A stretch of 64,000 nucleotides of DNA from Nostoc sp. FACHB-973. GTDB taxonomy: Bacteria > Cyanobacteriota > Cyanobacteriia > Cyanobacteriales > Nostocaceae. The stretch covers positions 1 to 64,000 of the forward strand of contig NZ_JACJSJ010000020.1 in assembly GCF_014698115.1 (NCBI RefSeq), in the 5' to 3' direction. How positions within the stretch are numbered: the first letter of the stretch is position 1; every line of letters starts with the position of its first letter. A model generated the notes under the pieces. It searched no databases. It had not been told where the DNA came from and saw only the letters and a program-made list of their open reading frames with translations. Below are positions 17,091 through 25,033 of the stretch, one piece after another. The translations under genes were made by a program, and so were the position numbers.

Positions 17091-17121
17091 ATTACGAATT
17101 ACGAATTACGAATTACGAATT
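17091..17121. repeat. AATTACG heptamer repeat
   Basis: Four and a half tandem copies of the seven-base unit ATTACGA directly abut the 3' end of the CAP-domain gene. This is a typical Nostocales short tandem repeat. Confidence 0.85.
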
Positions 17122-17824
17122 ATTTCTCCTGATACCCTCCAGCGTAGTTAATCACGCAAATTGTTCTATATGATTTGTGAATTCCAAAAGCAACACCAGA
17201 GACTTTAAAAGCGCCGTTAAAAATGTTTTTTCGATGACCGCGATCGGGCACACCATCATCAATAATTAATTGCATAACGATATCTTGGGCGGTGTTTGGC
17301 CCATAACTGATATTTTCGCCTGCGGTTGTCAGCCATCTGCCATAGCGGTTGATGCGAGTAAACGGGTTGCTACCATCGCTACCATCATGACCTGTGGCAC
17401 CTTTTGCGCCTTGGTCTTTAACGTGGTCTTTTGCTGCCAAAGACATACCCTTAGAGGCACTCAGAGCTACTAGAGGACGTGCTGATTTGAGAAATGCGAT
17501 CGCCTCATCGACTGCTTTTACTCCTTCTTGAGTTCTCAAATAAGTATTATCAGAAATTTTGACTCGGTTACCTTGAAAGCGCTTTCGATAGTTTTCCAAA
17601 ATCGGCAGATATGCTTTAGGATTTGTTCTGACTTTATTTGTTTCAATAATTACCTGTTGTTCCAGCGGTGAAAGGTAATTTGCTTTTGCTAACAAAGTAG
17701 GGCTATTTTCTTGAACGACTGCTGGCTGAGATTTGGCTACAGTCGGGCTAGATTGAAGCAATTGATTTGAACAACCAAATATTAAGGTAAGGGGGAAAAG
17801 TACCCAAAATTTAATTCGCTGCAT
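17120..17824 (-). CDS. CAP-domain (SCP/PR-1 like) lipoprotein
   Basis: This 234-residue protein, starting at the ATG at 17824, begins with [18 protein letters not shown], a lipoprotein signal whose Cys would be lipid-anchored. The CAP/SCP domain (about 60-234) shows the His/Glu cavity motifs: [30 protein letters not shown], and RGHRKNIFN with a C-terminal [21 protein letters not shown] proteins are secreted or surface-bound with varied roles (lipid binding, protease-like activity, spore coat assembly), so no specific function can be given. The alternative GTG start four codons upstream is less likely. Confidence 0.85.
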   Translation of the reverse strand: MQRIKFWVLFPLTLIFGCSNQLLQSSPTVAKSQPAVVQENSPTLLAKANYLSPLEQQVIIETNKVRTNPKAYLPILENYRKRFQGNRVKISDNTYLRTQEGVKAVDEAIAFLKSARPLVALSASKGMSLAAKDHVKDQGAKGATGHDGSDGSNPFTRINRYGRWLTTAGENISYGPNTAQDIVMQLIIDDGVPDRGHRKNIFNGAFKVSGVAFGIHKSYRTICVINYAGGYQEK

Positions 17825-18286
17825 TGATGACCTCACGATTTTTCTAGCAATTAGTTTAGTGAATTAGAAGGAATAGAAATTTTCAAACTACAGAACACTA
17901 TGTCAAAGCTTTTACAGCTTCCCCAAGGCGAGTCTAGATTAACACACTAGTCATATAGATAACACTACAATTATCTTTGTTCCTGAGATACTACAAAATT
18001 ATCACAACGATTTTTGGAACTTGAACGCTTCGTTGGAGGATTCCCCAGTCTGTAGTTCAAGTTGCCATCGTCACTCTATGCACTGATTATTAAAATTTCA
18101 ATAGCTGATAAACTTAAATTAGACAAAATAGAACTGAAAAAATAGCAACCATAACAATATAATTAGGTGTTGATAAAATGCATTTTGATAACTGCGATCG
18201 CACCTGAAAAAGTTTCTGATAGTTAAATTTAAGCTGAGTAAACAGATGCGGATGCTTGGACATATTAACTACAAAAGGTACTACCC
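17825..18286. other. Divergent intergenic region
   Basis: There is no credible gene. A 9-bp hairpin (AACTTGAAC 18018-18026 with GTTCAAGTT 18055-18063) encloses a GC-richer 28-nt loop. It could be part of a small RNA or leader, but nothing else supports that. Confidence 0.45.
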
Positions 18287-19171
18287 ATGAGTTCCCGCGC
18301 ACTGCTGTTAGTAAATCGTCATGCCCGCCAAGGGCAAAAAGGTCTGTCGGAAGCGATCGATTATTTGAAAACACTCGGCTTTATTTTAATTGAAGAGTCT
18401 ACAGAACATCCGAAACAACTTTCTGAAGTTATACTTCGCTATCAACATCAAGTTGATTTAGTAATAGTTGGTGGTGGCGACGGCACTCTGAATGCCGCAG
18501 TAGATGCTTTAGTTGAAACACAGTTGCCCTTAGGAATTTTGCCTCTGGGAACTGCCAACGACCTAGCAAGAACTTTAGGAATTCCCAACTCCCTCAACGA
18601 AGCTTGTAATATTATTGCCCAGAAAAATTTACACCGTATTGACTTGGGTTGGGTCAACGGCAAGCACTTTTTTAACGTTGCTAGTTTGGGATTGAGTGTA
18701 AAAATTACCGAACGACTTACCAAAGAAGTCAAACGCCGTTGGGGAATATTTGCTTACGCCGCCACTGCATTGCAAGTGATTTGGTCAGCTAGACCTTTTA
18801 GTGCCGAGATTGCTATCAATGGTGAATCAGTTCGCGTTAAAACAGTGCAAATTGCTGTAGGTAACGGTCGCTATTATGGTGGTGGTATGGCAGTAGCAGA
18901 TGATGCTGCAATAGATGACCAAAGACTAGATCTTTATAGTTTGGAAATTCAACATTGGTGGCAGATTATATTATTATTACCTGCAATGCGACAAGGGCGG
19001 CATATACATTGGGAGAGTGTACGCTCTCTTCAAGGTCAGGAAATACATTTATATACTCGCAAACCACGTCCCATTAATACAGATGGTGAAATCACTACTT
19101 ACACACCTGCCCATTTCCGAGTTATACCTAAAGCTATAAGTGTTTTAGTACCCGCAGAAGTTAAGAGTTAG
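18287..19171 (+). CDS. Diacylglycerol/lipid kinase family protein (YegS-like)
   Basis: This 294-residue cytosolic or membrane-peripheral kinase of the DAGK catalytic family phosphorylates lipid alcohols with ATP. Visible motifs: N-terminal LLLVNRHARQG, the nucleotide-binding VIVGGGDGTLNAAVDAL (about 62-78), LPLGTANDLARTLGIP (about 85-100), and a beta-rich C-terminal domain with GNGRYYGGGMAVADDAAIDD. Length is normal. The precise lipid (diacylglycerol, phosphatidylglycerol or sphingoid base) is not predictable. Its stop is followed by a repeat tract and then exoD on the same strand. Confidence 0.9.
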   Translation: MSSRALLLVNRHARQGQKGLSEAIDYLKTLGFILIEESTEHPKQLSEVILRYQHQVDLVIVGGGDGTLNAAVDALVETQLPLGILPLGTANDLARTLGIPNSLNEACNIIAQKNLHRIDLGWVNGKHFFNVASLGLSVKITERLTKEVKRRWGIFAYAATALQVIWSARPFSAEIAINGESVRVKTVQIAVGNGRYYGGGMAVADDAAIDDQRLDLYSLEIQHWWQIILLLPAMRQGRHIHWESVRSLQGQEIHLYTRKPRPINTDGEITTYTPAHFRVIPKAISVLVPAEVKS

Positions 19172-19320
19172 GAGTTAGGAGTTAAGAGTTAAAAGTTAGG
19201 AGTTAAGAGTTAAAAGTTAGGAGTTAAGAGTTAAAAGTTAGGAATTGTTCTCCCTTATCTCCCTCATCTCCCTCATCTCCCTCATCTCCCCCACTCCCCT
19301 GACTCCCCACTCCCCACTCC
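19165..19320. repeat. GAGTTAG heptamers and CTCCCTCAT/CCCCACT minisatellite
   Basis: Tandem GAGTTAGGAGTTAAGAGTTA-type units (19165-19235) are followed by CTCCCTCAT units and CCCCACT units (to 19320). The tract separates the lipid kinase and exoD genes and contains the end of the lipid kinase frame (KS, stop). Confidence 0.85.
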
Positions 19321-19341
19321 CTTTGATCAAAATCACGCCAA

Positions 19342-19947
19342 ATGCATCTGAGATTTTCTCAAGATATAAAGTCCCTGTTAGAACGCCTAGCCGAACAACC
19401 CCTGACTCTAGGTGATATTCTGGCAGAAACCTCAGAACGAGGGTTCAGCCTGGTAATTGCATTATTAGTATTGCCGTTTTTGTTTCCGATGCCACCGGGA
19501 TTAACTGGCCCTTTTGGTGCTGCTTGTTTGCTGTTGTCAGTACAAATGCTTTTAGGAAGGCGATCGCCTTGGCTACCGAAAAGAATCGCTAACTACAAAT
19601 TTCCTCGTGCCTTTGCCCAGTTACTTTTACAAAACTTGGGTCGTCTCACTAAAATATTACAAAAAATAGCCCGTCCCCGATTGGGAAAAATAGCCCATAA
19701 TCCCTTAATTTGGCGAATCAATGGGTTTTGCATCTCTTGGTTAACAATATTACTAATATTACCAATTCCCCTTACAAATCCTATTCCCACTGTAGGGATT
19801 TTACTTTTAACTGTTGCCACCATCGAATCTGATGGTTTATTAATTTGTATCAGCTATGTTATTACAGCCATGATTAGTTTGCTATTTGGATTTATTGGTT
19901 ATGGTCTGTGGTTAGCTCCCGGTTTGCTACCATCTATATTTAAATAA
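19342..19947 (+). CDS. Exopolysaccharide synthesis ExoD family membrane protein
   Basis: This 201-residue protein matches ExoD: an N-terminal amphipathic part (QPLTLGDILAETSERGFSLV), a hydrophobic hairpin LVLPFLFPMPPGLTGPFGAA, the basic LLGRRSPWLPKRIANYKF loop and two further membrane helices. ExoD family proteins are linked genetically with exopolysaccharide production and alkaline sensitivity in rhizobia; the biochemical role is unknown. The long downstream region carries three hairpin-bearing direct repeats, the first overlapping the stop codon. Confidence 0.87.
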   Translation: MHLRFSQDIKSLLERLAEQPLTLGDILAETSERGFSLVIALLVLPFLFPMPPGLTGPFGAACLLLSVQMLLGRRSPWLPKRIANYKFPRAFAQLLLQNLGRLTKILQKIARPRLGKIAHNPLIWRINGFCISWLTILLILPIPLTNPIPTVGILLLTVATIESDGLLICISYVITAMISLLFGFIGYGLWLAPGLLPSIFK

Positions 19948-20335
19948 TAAAAGCCCCAGACCAAAGGCTGAGGGCTGTGACATATGTGATTTATTAGAGT
20001 GCATCTACCATTTAATAATCCGCTTTAATTCTGCCTCTATCCGGGCAAGTTTGACTTGTTAAGAATATTTTTTTATTTCCAAAATCAAAATTATCAGTAA
20101 TAAATAAAGCCCTCAGCTAAAAGCTGGGGGCGAGAAATTTATTAAGGTGCATCTACCATTTAATGATCCGCTTTAATTCTTGCTCTATCCGGGTAAAATT
20201 GACTCGTTAAGAATATTTTTTTATTTCCAAAATCAAAATTATCAGCAATAAATAAAGCCCCCAGCTAAAGGCTGAGGGCTGTGATTTAATTAAGGTGCAT
20301 CTACTATTTATATATCCGCTTTAGTCCTCACTTCA
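19946..20335. repeat. Three direct repeats of about 150 bp, each with a hairpin
   Basis: Copies begin near 19950, 20106 and 20254 (periods 156 and 148 bp). Each starts with a hairpin of the form AAAGCCCTCAGCTAAAAGCT followed by GGGGGC, then a conserved block GGTGCATCTACCATTTAAT, then ATCCGCTTTAATTC...CTATCCGGG. The third copy is truncated after the ATCCGCTTTA block. Between copies the DNA is almost identical (GAATATTTTTTTATTTCC). No reading frame spans the units. They could be repeated terminators or a tandem small-RNA array. Confidence 0.85.
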
Positions 20336-20594
20336 TCAGGAAGAATTCAAAAAATAAGAGATAGCTGTGGCATTGATTTCGTTATCTATAACGTTAGTAT
20401 TAACCTCAACAAGGACAACCTGCGGTATTTAACTAAGTAAGCATTGGTCATCTTCACCATAATTTTACAAATAGTCCAATTTTCGCCTAAATAGACAAAG
20501 TTTTTGTTAATATCTCTAGCAGGATATCCGCAATAGTACGAATTTGGTTTACTAGTTAGGTATATGACTATGAAAATTAGACACACTTAATTTG

Positions 20595-21194
20595 ATGAAG
20601 CGATGTCTACGACGGGCTATGCCTACGCATTTTATCCAAGCTGCCATGATAGTTCTATTTTCCCTTGGCAGTCTTGGTATTGTTGGGGGAAGCTTTTTCC
20701 TCAGAAAAGCTTTTAGCAATACTAGTGAACCTGAAATAATAACTGATACAGCACGCTATCAAGAAATTCGGAATCAATTGTGGTCTAATTATGACCTACT
20801 AAGACATTTTCCGAATCAAATTCCCACTGATGCTAAATATTTTCGCATTGCTTATTCTCCTGGATTTTTACAAGGAGGTAGTTTTTTTCAAATTAGATTT
20901 AAACAGCCGCCAGAAAAAATAAAAAAATTACTCTCACAATACAGAAATAATGCAAAACATAAATATAGAGGTGGTAATACAAACGACCATATCAACCAGC
21001 CTAACGGTGTGCCAACAACTTTTTTCTACACCAGTGACTTTCCGGCGGAAACTTTTCCAGATGCATATGAAATATTAGTATTAAATGCAACAGACAGAGG
21101 TAGATATGGCTTCAAATGGAATCATGGAAATAGCTATGGTGTTGCAATTAATAGTTCTGCCTCAGAAATTATCTATTGGGCTGAACAATGGTAG
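20595..21194 (+). CDS. Hypothetical membrane-anchored protein
   Basis: This protein of about 190-199 residues has one N-terminal helix (MIVLFSLGSLGIVGGSFFL) and a larger extracytoplasmic domain (about 45-199) rich in aromatic residues (LRHFPNQIPTDAKYFRIAYS, FFQIRFKQPPEKIKKLLSQY, TTFFYTSDFPAETFPDAYEI, ending NSSASEIIYWAEQW). No known family is recognised; similar proteins occur in cyanobacteria. The first ten codons lie in a dispersed GCGATGTCTACGACGGGC-type repeat, so the true start may be the ATG at 20619 (MPTHFIQA). No operon partner. Confidence 0.68.
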   Translation: MKRCLRRAMPTHFIQAAMIVLFSLGSLGIVGGSFFLRKAFSNTSEPEIITDTARYQEIRNQLWSNYDLLRHFPNQIPTDAKYFRIAYSPGFLQGGSFFQIRFKQPPEKIKKLLSQYRNNAKHKYRGGNTNDHINQPNGVPTTFFYTSDFPAETFPDAYEILVLNATDRGRYGFKWNHGNSYGVAINSSASEIIYWAEQW

Positions 21195-21308
21195 TTAGTA
21201 CTGGATGCTGGTTTAACCCTTTTAGGTATATCACTTTAGATAGTTAAAATTTATATCCACTCTGGCTAATATTTATAATGTGCTGGAAAAACTATCTGAA
21301 TATGTAGA

Positions 21309-22085
21309 ATGTCAACTGCTTTAATTACTGGTGCCTCTAGTGGTATTGGTAAGGCTTTTGCCCAGGAATTAGCTGCACGCAAGACAAATCTTGTACTCGT
21401 TGCTCGTTCGGAAGATCAACTCAAAAAATTAGCTCAACAACTACAAGAGAAACACAAAATTGAAGTAGATGTTATAGTTAAAGACCTTACAGAAGCTAAC
21501 GCTGCCGCCGCTGTATTTGATGCCACAAAAGCAAAAGGATTAACGATTGATTTATTAATCAACAATGCTGGTTTTGGTTGCTATGGTGACTTTGCCGAGT
21601 CAGATGGAGAAAGACAAGTTAAAATCGTACAATTAAATATTGTGGCATTGGTAGATTTAACCCATAAATTTCTACCTTTGATGCGGCAACGTCGTTCTGG
21701 AAGTATTATTAACGTATCTTCAATTACTGGATTTCAACCGATACCATATCTTTCTGTTTATGCTGCTAGTAAAGCGTTTATTCTCAGCTTTAGTGAAGCA
21801 CTCTGGGCAGAAAACCGCCAATATGGTGTCCGTATCCTAGTTACTTGTCCAGGGCCTATAGAAACAAATTTTTTTGCAGAAGCTAATTTTCCTCCAGCTT
21901 TAGCAGGAAGCAGAGAAAAGGTATATTCCTCTGAAGAAGTAGTTAGTGAATCTCTCAGAGCTTTAGAAGAATGGCAGCCTACCGTTATTATTGGTGATAT
22001 TACTACTCAAATTAGAAGTACATTAGCTCGATTAGTACCGCGAAAAATTCTGCTGAATATTTTGGCAAAAAGGTTTAAAGTCTAA
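21309..22085 (+). CDS. Short-chain dehydrogenase/reductase
   Basis: This 258-residue classical SDR has a Rossmann cofactor motif TGASSGIG (residues 7-14), NNAG (LLINNAGFGCYG), and the catalytic triad Ser in NVSSITGF, Tyr and Lys in VYAASKAF. The C-terminal part (ARLVPRKILLNILAKRF) resembles DltE/YqjQ-type SDRs that act on lipid-like substrates. Cofactor specificity looks NADP-like (ARSEDQ after beta-2) but the substrate is unknown. Stands alone on this strand. Confidence 0.88.
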   Translation: MSTALITGASSGIGKAFAQELAARKTNLVLVARSEDQLKKLAQQLQEKHKIEVDVIVKDLTEANAAAAVFDATKAKGLTIDLLINNAGFGCYGDFAESDGERQVKIVQLNIVALVDLTHKFLPLMRQRRSGSIINVSSITGFQPIPYLSVYAASKAFILSFSEALWAENRQYGVRILVTCPGPIETNFFAEANFPPALAGSREKVYSSEEVVSESLRALEEWQPTVIIGDITTQIRSTLARLVPRKILLNILAKRFKV

Positions 22086-22171
22086 ACGATTTTGGATTTT
22101 AGATTTTACACCAGGATTCAGAATTCAGGAGTCATAATTCTGAATATAGTATATTTTTATTGGCTCAAAAA

Positions 22172-22951
22172 TCACATATACCTTGTTAATTGAACTCGAT
22201 AACGGTCTTTTTTAGTAACAGCAATTTCTCCTACTTCTAAACGTCCTTTAGAGCGAATGGCGATTAAGTCGCCTGATTTGACTTGGGAACTAGCTTGATT
22301 TACTTCTTTCCAATTGACGCGGACATCACCAGAGTCTATTAAATCAACCATTTTACTGCGGGACATGCCGAAACCAGCAGAGGCGATCGCATCTAATCGC
22401 AAAGACGCTTCCACAGTAGTTAATTCTTTTTTCTTCGGTTCTCGAACCTTTAACTCGGTAATCTCTATTTGTTGAGTTTTCACAGGAACCGATCGCACCT
22501 GTTTCAGGCTCATTTCCAAAAATTCCACCAACTCTGGGGCGACGATCGCCTGCGCCCCCCGTTCTCCCAAAACAATAATATCTCCTGTCTTTTCACGGAC
22601 AATTCCTGTCCCCAGCATTGCGCCTAAAAAGTCGCGGTGACTGGCGGTATCAAACAAGAAATTACCAGCAATTTCTACTGCAACAAGGCTGACTTGAGAT
22701 TGATCTAAAGGTAATTCCGAACGAGCGATCGCTATTCTTTGGCGTTCAGCTTGCGGATATCCACCCCACACAGCTAATTGCACCTCTGTTAATCGACTAA
22801 ACACCCGTTGAATTTCCGCCAATTCTGGAGGAGATAAAAAATCCGTTACAACCACTTCCCAAGTTTTAATAGCTTGCTCTGCTTGGTCAATTACACGAGC
22901 TACACTATCTCGATTTTCAACACCTTTTAAAAGTTCTTCTCGTGGCAACAT
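22172..22951 (-). CDS. Photosystem II S4 domain protein (YlmH-like RNA-binding)
   Basis: This 259-residue protein has an N-terminal helical/alpha-beta region (MLPREELLKGVENRDSVARV) and a C-terminal S4 RNA-binding domain (about 185-250: LRLDAIASAGFGMSRSKMVD, GDVRVNWKEVNQASSQVKSG). It corresponds to the cyanobacterial and chloroplast family named photosystem II S4 domain protein (Slr1646 type), related to YlmH, whose members bind RNA or ribosomes. The effect on photosystem II is by family name; direct function in this organism is not shown. Confidence 0.9.
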   Translation of the reverse strand: MLPREELLKGVENRDSVARVIDQAEQAIKTWEVVVTDFLSPPELAEIQRVFSRLTEVQLAVWGGYPQAERQRIAIARSELPLDQSQVSLVAVEIAGNFLFDTASHRDFLGAMLGTGIVREKTGDIIVLGERGAQAIVAPELVEFLEMSLKQVRSVPVKTQQIEITELKVREPKKKELTTVEASLRLDAIASAGFGMSRSKMVDLIDSGDVRVNWKEVNQASSQVKSGDLIAIRSKGRLEVGEIAVTKKDRYRVQLTRYM

Positions 22952-23050
22952 TTGGAAAAATTAGGAGTTAGGAGTTAGGAATTACAGCGGATTTCAATTT
23001 GCTGAAGTACACAGCTTCACTCTCAAAGCCAAGCATAGAGGTTGTCTTAC

Positions 23051-23081
23051 TTCTGAATTCTGAATTCTGAATTCTGAATTC
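23051..23081. repeat. TTCTGAA heptamer repeat
   Basis: Four tandem copies of the TTCTGAA unit lie directly beside the stop codon of the acetyltransferase gene. The inverse (GAATTCA) form recurs at 24182, 28929 and 50666. Confidence 0.85.
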
Positions 23082-23606
23082 CTATCTTGATTCTAACTTT
23101 AATTCCCATTTTATAAGGTTTTCATCTCTAGCAATTTGTTGCATTCTTAACTTTTCAAGAATGCGAATTGAGGCAGCATGATCATCTGGAGAATGAGAGA
23201 TAATTCTTTTGAGTTCCGGCTGAGTAAAAGCAAAATTCACTAATGCTTCTACAGCTTCAAAAGCAAATCGTTGCTGACGATACGCCGATATCACTTCATA
23301 ACCCATTTCTGTTGTTCCTTGCTCATTAGGTTTGCCACCGAAGCCCAAATCACCAATCAGGGTATTATCAGCAATGTGAATCATCAGCCACACACCCCAA
23401 CCCAACTGGGAAGGATCATCTATTAGCATCTGAGCATACATTGGGAAAAAATCTAACACCTCAGAGGCATACCATTCATCAGGAACACGTAACCCTAAGA
23501 GCCTTTCGACTTCAGATTTGTTTTTTGTTACAGCGGCTTGCGCCACTTTCAAGGAACAAGGAAGCAACTCAAGCCGCTGTGTTGTAATGTGTAAACTATG
23601 ATTCAT
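23082..23606 (-). CDS. GNAT family acetyltransferase (RimJ/RimL-like)
   Basis: This 174-residue protein has the GNAT fold of the RimJ/RimL branch: ITTQRLELLPCS at the N-terminus, a long helix, WGVWLMIHIADNTLIGDLGF (beta-4 region), the acetyl-CoA loop region EMGYEVISAYRQQRFAFEAV, and LKRIISHSPDDHAASIRILE near the end. It likely transfers an acetyl group to a protein N-terminus or a small amine. Its ATG directly follows the stop codon of the upstream gene (TAA then ATG), so the two are translationally linked. Confidence 0.87.
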   Translation of the reverse strand: MNHSLHITTQRLELLPCSLKVAQAAVTKNKSEVERLLGLRVPDEWYASEVLDFFPMYAQMLIDDPSQLGWGVWLMIHIADNTLIGDLGFGGKPNEQGTTEMGYEVISAYRQQRFAFEAVEALVNFAFTQPELKRIISHSPDDHAASIRILEKLRMQQIARDENLIKWELKLESR

Positions 23607-24116
23607 TTAGTACACGGTATTTGTGCCTGCATAACCCTGAATATTTTCTGGTTCAAATTGCCGTAATATTCTGGTTGCTTGTCGAGTCAGAGTTTCGGAA
23701 CCTTCAACTGCAATTAAATATTTACCCGCATCCAGACGGTTGCGATAAGGTAAAGCATCACCACTACCTACGAGTAAACCAACTCCGCCACCGACAAACA
23801 CGCCACCCATAGCACCACTAGCAGCACCTAGCAGTCCTCCAACGATGTGATTGCCAACTTCACCCGCCCAGGCAAAAGTATGCAAATCAGTAATTAGGCT
23901 GAAGGTAAAACCTGCAAAAAAGCCGAATGGTATTAGCCAGGTTGCCATGAGCTGTGCTTGCTTTTTGGCTTGGTCTTTGGGGTCAATTAAGCCAAACTCG
24001 TCAGCGGTTTTATAGCCCTTTCCTAGAATAGTACTGCTTATGCCTTCTTTTTCTAAAGCTAAGTAAGCAGCTTCAGCCTGAATGCGGTCTGGTAATACAG
24101 CAACAAGGTAATTCAT
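23607..24116 (-). CDS. Conserved membrane-associated protein with glycine-zipper region
   Basis: This 169-residue protein has an N-terminal ferredoxin-like half (MNYLVAVLPDRIQAEAAYLA, then LEKEGISSTILGKG), a central hydrophobic, glycine-rich segment (WLIPFGFFAGFTFSLI and GNHIVGGLLGAASGAMGGVF) likely to insert in a membrane, and a C-terminal beta-alpha part (YLIAVEGSETLTRQATRILR). This resembles the general-stress/DUF1269-like layout in cyanobacteria, but exact family membership is uncertain. Cotranscribed with the acetyltransferase, whose start codon follows immediately. Confidence 0.72.
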   Translation of the reverse strand: MNYLVAVLPDRIQAEAAYLALEKEGISSTILGKGYKTADEFGLIDPKDQAKKQAQLMATWLIPFGFFAGFTFSLITDLHTFAWAGEVGNHIVGGLLGAASGAMGGVFVGGGVGLLVGSGDALPYRNRLDAGKYLIAVEGSETLTRQATRILRQFEPENIQGYAGTNTVY

Positions 24117-24180
24117 TGATTCTACAATAGTTATTTAATAAAAGTTTTGCCTTAATTAACAGCGTATCAGTCCTGTGGGC

Positions 24181-24222
24181 AGGAGTCAGAATTCAGAATT
24201 CAGAATTCAGAATTCAGGAGTC
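24181..24222. repeat. GAATTCA heptamer repeat
   Basis: Five tandem AGAATTC units are flanked by inverted AGGAGTCA ends. It lies in a 250-bp gene-free stretch upstream of the minus-strand gene pair. Confidence 0.82.
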
Positions 24223-24367
24223 AAAATTTAGTATTACTTACGTATTGACATGCAATACCAAATATGAATCACTGAAAAAATCAGATTTGTGATAGGGGTT
24301 TAGTATTGCGCTTTACCTCTACAGTAATTTTTACGCTGATTACCCAATCCCCAATCCCCAATCCCTT

Positions 24368-24745
24368 TTACTTTAATGAATCCAGTGGCTCACAAAAATT
24401 GTTCACGCCTTGCTTGAGGACATAAATTAAAACTGGTGTTGCCAAAATCTTCGGAAACGTGGGCGTTGTTTTGAGATGTTCCATCATTTCCTGAAGGGAA
24501 CTATTGAGCAAATCTTCCCGATATTCTTGTTGACAAATAACCGCACGCCATTTTCTAGCCAAAGCATCCAACCATTCGGAATTTGCTCTTTCTGGTTCTT
24601 GTCCTGCGCGGATAGCTAGCGTCATCGCTGCATCCTCTAAATCTCCATCACAGTCTTCAATCAAGTCCAGCGCTTCCATATCGCTGGGATCATCTGCTAA
24701 TTGAGAGCGAAACTGTGCAATTTCTTTTGATGTTACTTTAGTCAT
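24368..24745 (-). CDS. Conserved hypothetical protein with UBA-like helical part
   Basis: This 125-residue soluble protein reads MTKVTSKEIAQFRSQLADDP..., with ALDLIEDCDGDLEDAAMTLA reminiscent of a three-helix UBA-like or CUE-like bundle, and a C-terminal helical tail (LLNSSLQEMMEHLKTTPTFP then ILATPVLIYVLKQGVNNF). The ATG at 24745 is preferred: a longer frame would translate a dispersed GAGCGATGCCTACGGCGGTA repeat. Function unknown; similar proteins are found across Nostocales. Confidence 0.7.
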   Translation of the reverse strand: MTKVTSKEIAQFRSQLADDPSDMEALDLIEDCDGDLEDAAMTLAIRAGQEPERANSEWLDALARKWRAVICQQEYREDLLNSSLQEMMEHLKTTPTFPKILATPVLIYVLKQGVNNFCEPLDSLK

Positions 24746-24832
24746 GGGTCTTTGACAAGGCGAGCGATGCCTACGGCGGTAAACTACGAACACTCAGTTA
24801 TGTTAGTTCAATTTTGACACTTCACATGAAAA

Positions 24833-24898
24833 TTGGGCATGGGGCATGGGGAAGATGAGGGGGATGAGGGAGCAGGGGGAGCAGGGGGAGCAGGGAGA
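24833..24898. repeat. G-rich minisatellite
   Basis: GGGGCAT, GGGGATGA and GGGGGAGCA units occur in tandem, downstream of the hgdD-like gene terminator. Same class as the tracts at 36398 and 59721. Confidence 0.8.
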
Positions 24899-24931
24899 GA
24901 AATAACCAATGCCCTATGTTCAATTTTTAGT

Positions 24932-24977
24932 AAAAAGCCTCATTTTGCAGTTTAATCACTGAAAAATGAGGCTTTTG
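24932..24977 (-). terminator. Terminator of the hgdD-like gene
   Basis: An 18-bp stem with one mismatch (AAAAGCCTCATTTTGCAG / CTGAAAAATGAGGCTTTT) and 8-nt loop is followed on the minus strand by a T-rich tail. It lies 57 bp after the stop codon and is the clearest intrinsic terminator in this part of the window. Confidence 0.75.
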
Positions 24978-25033
24978 AGGTTTTTTAATTAGAAATGCTA
25001 CTCATTTCTATGATAAAGTTTCATTTTGGGTAA

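Noticed and set aside
19946-20335. CRISPR array
   Set aside because: Units are about 150 bp with near-identical spacers; no 20-50-bp repeats with unique spacers and no cas genes.
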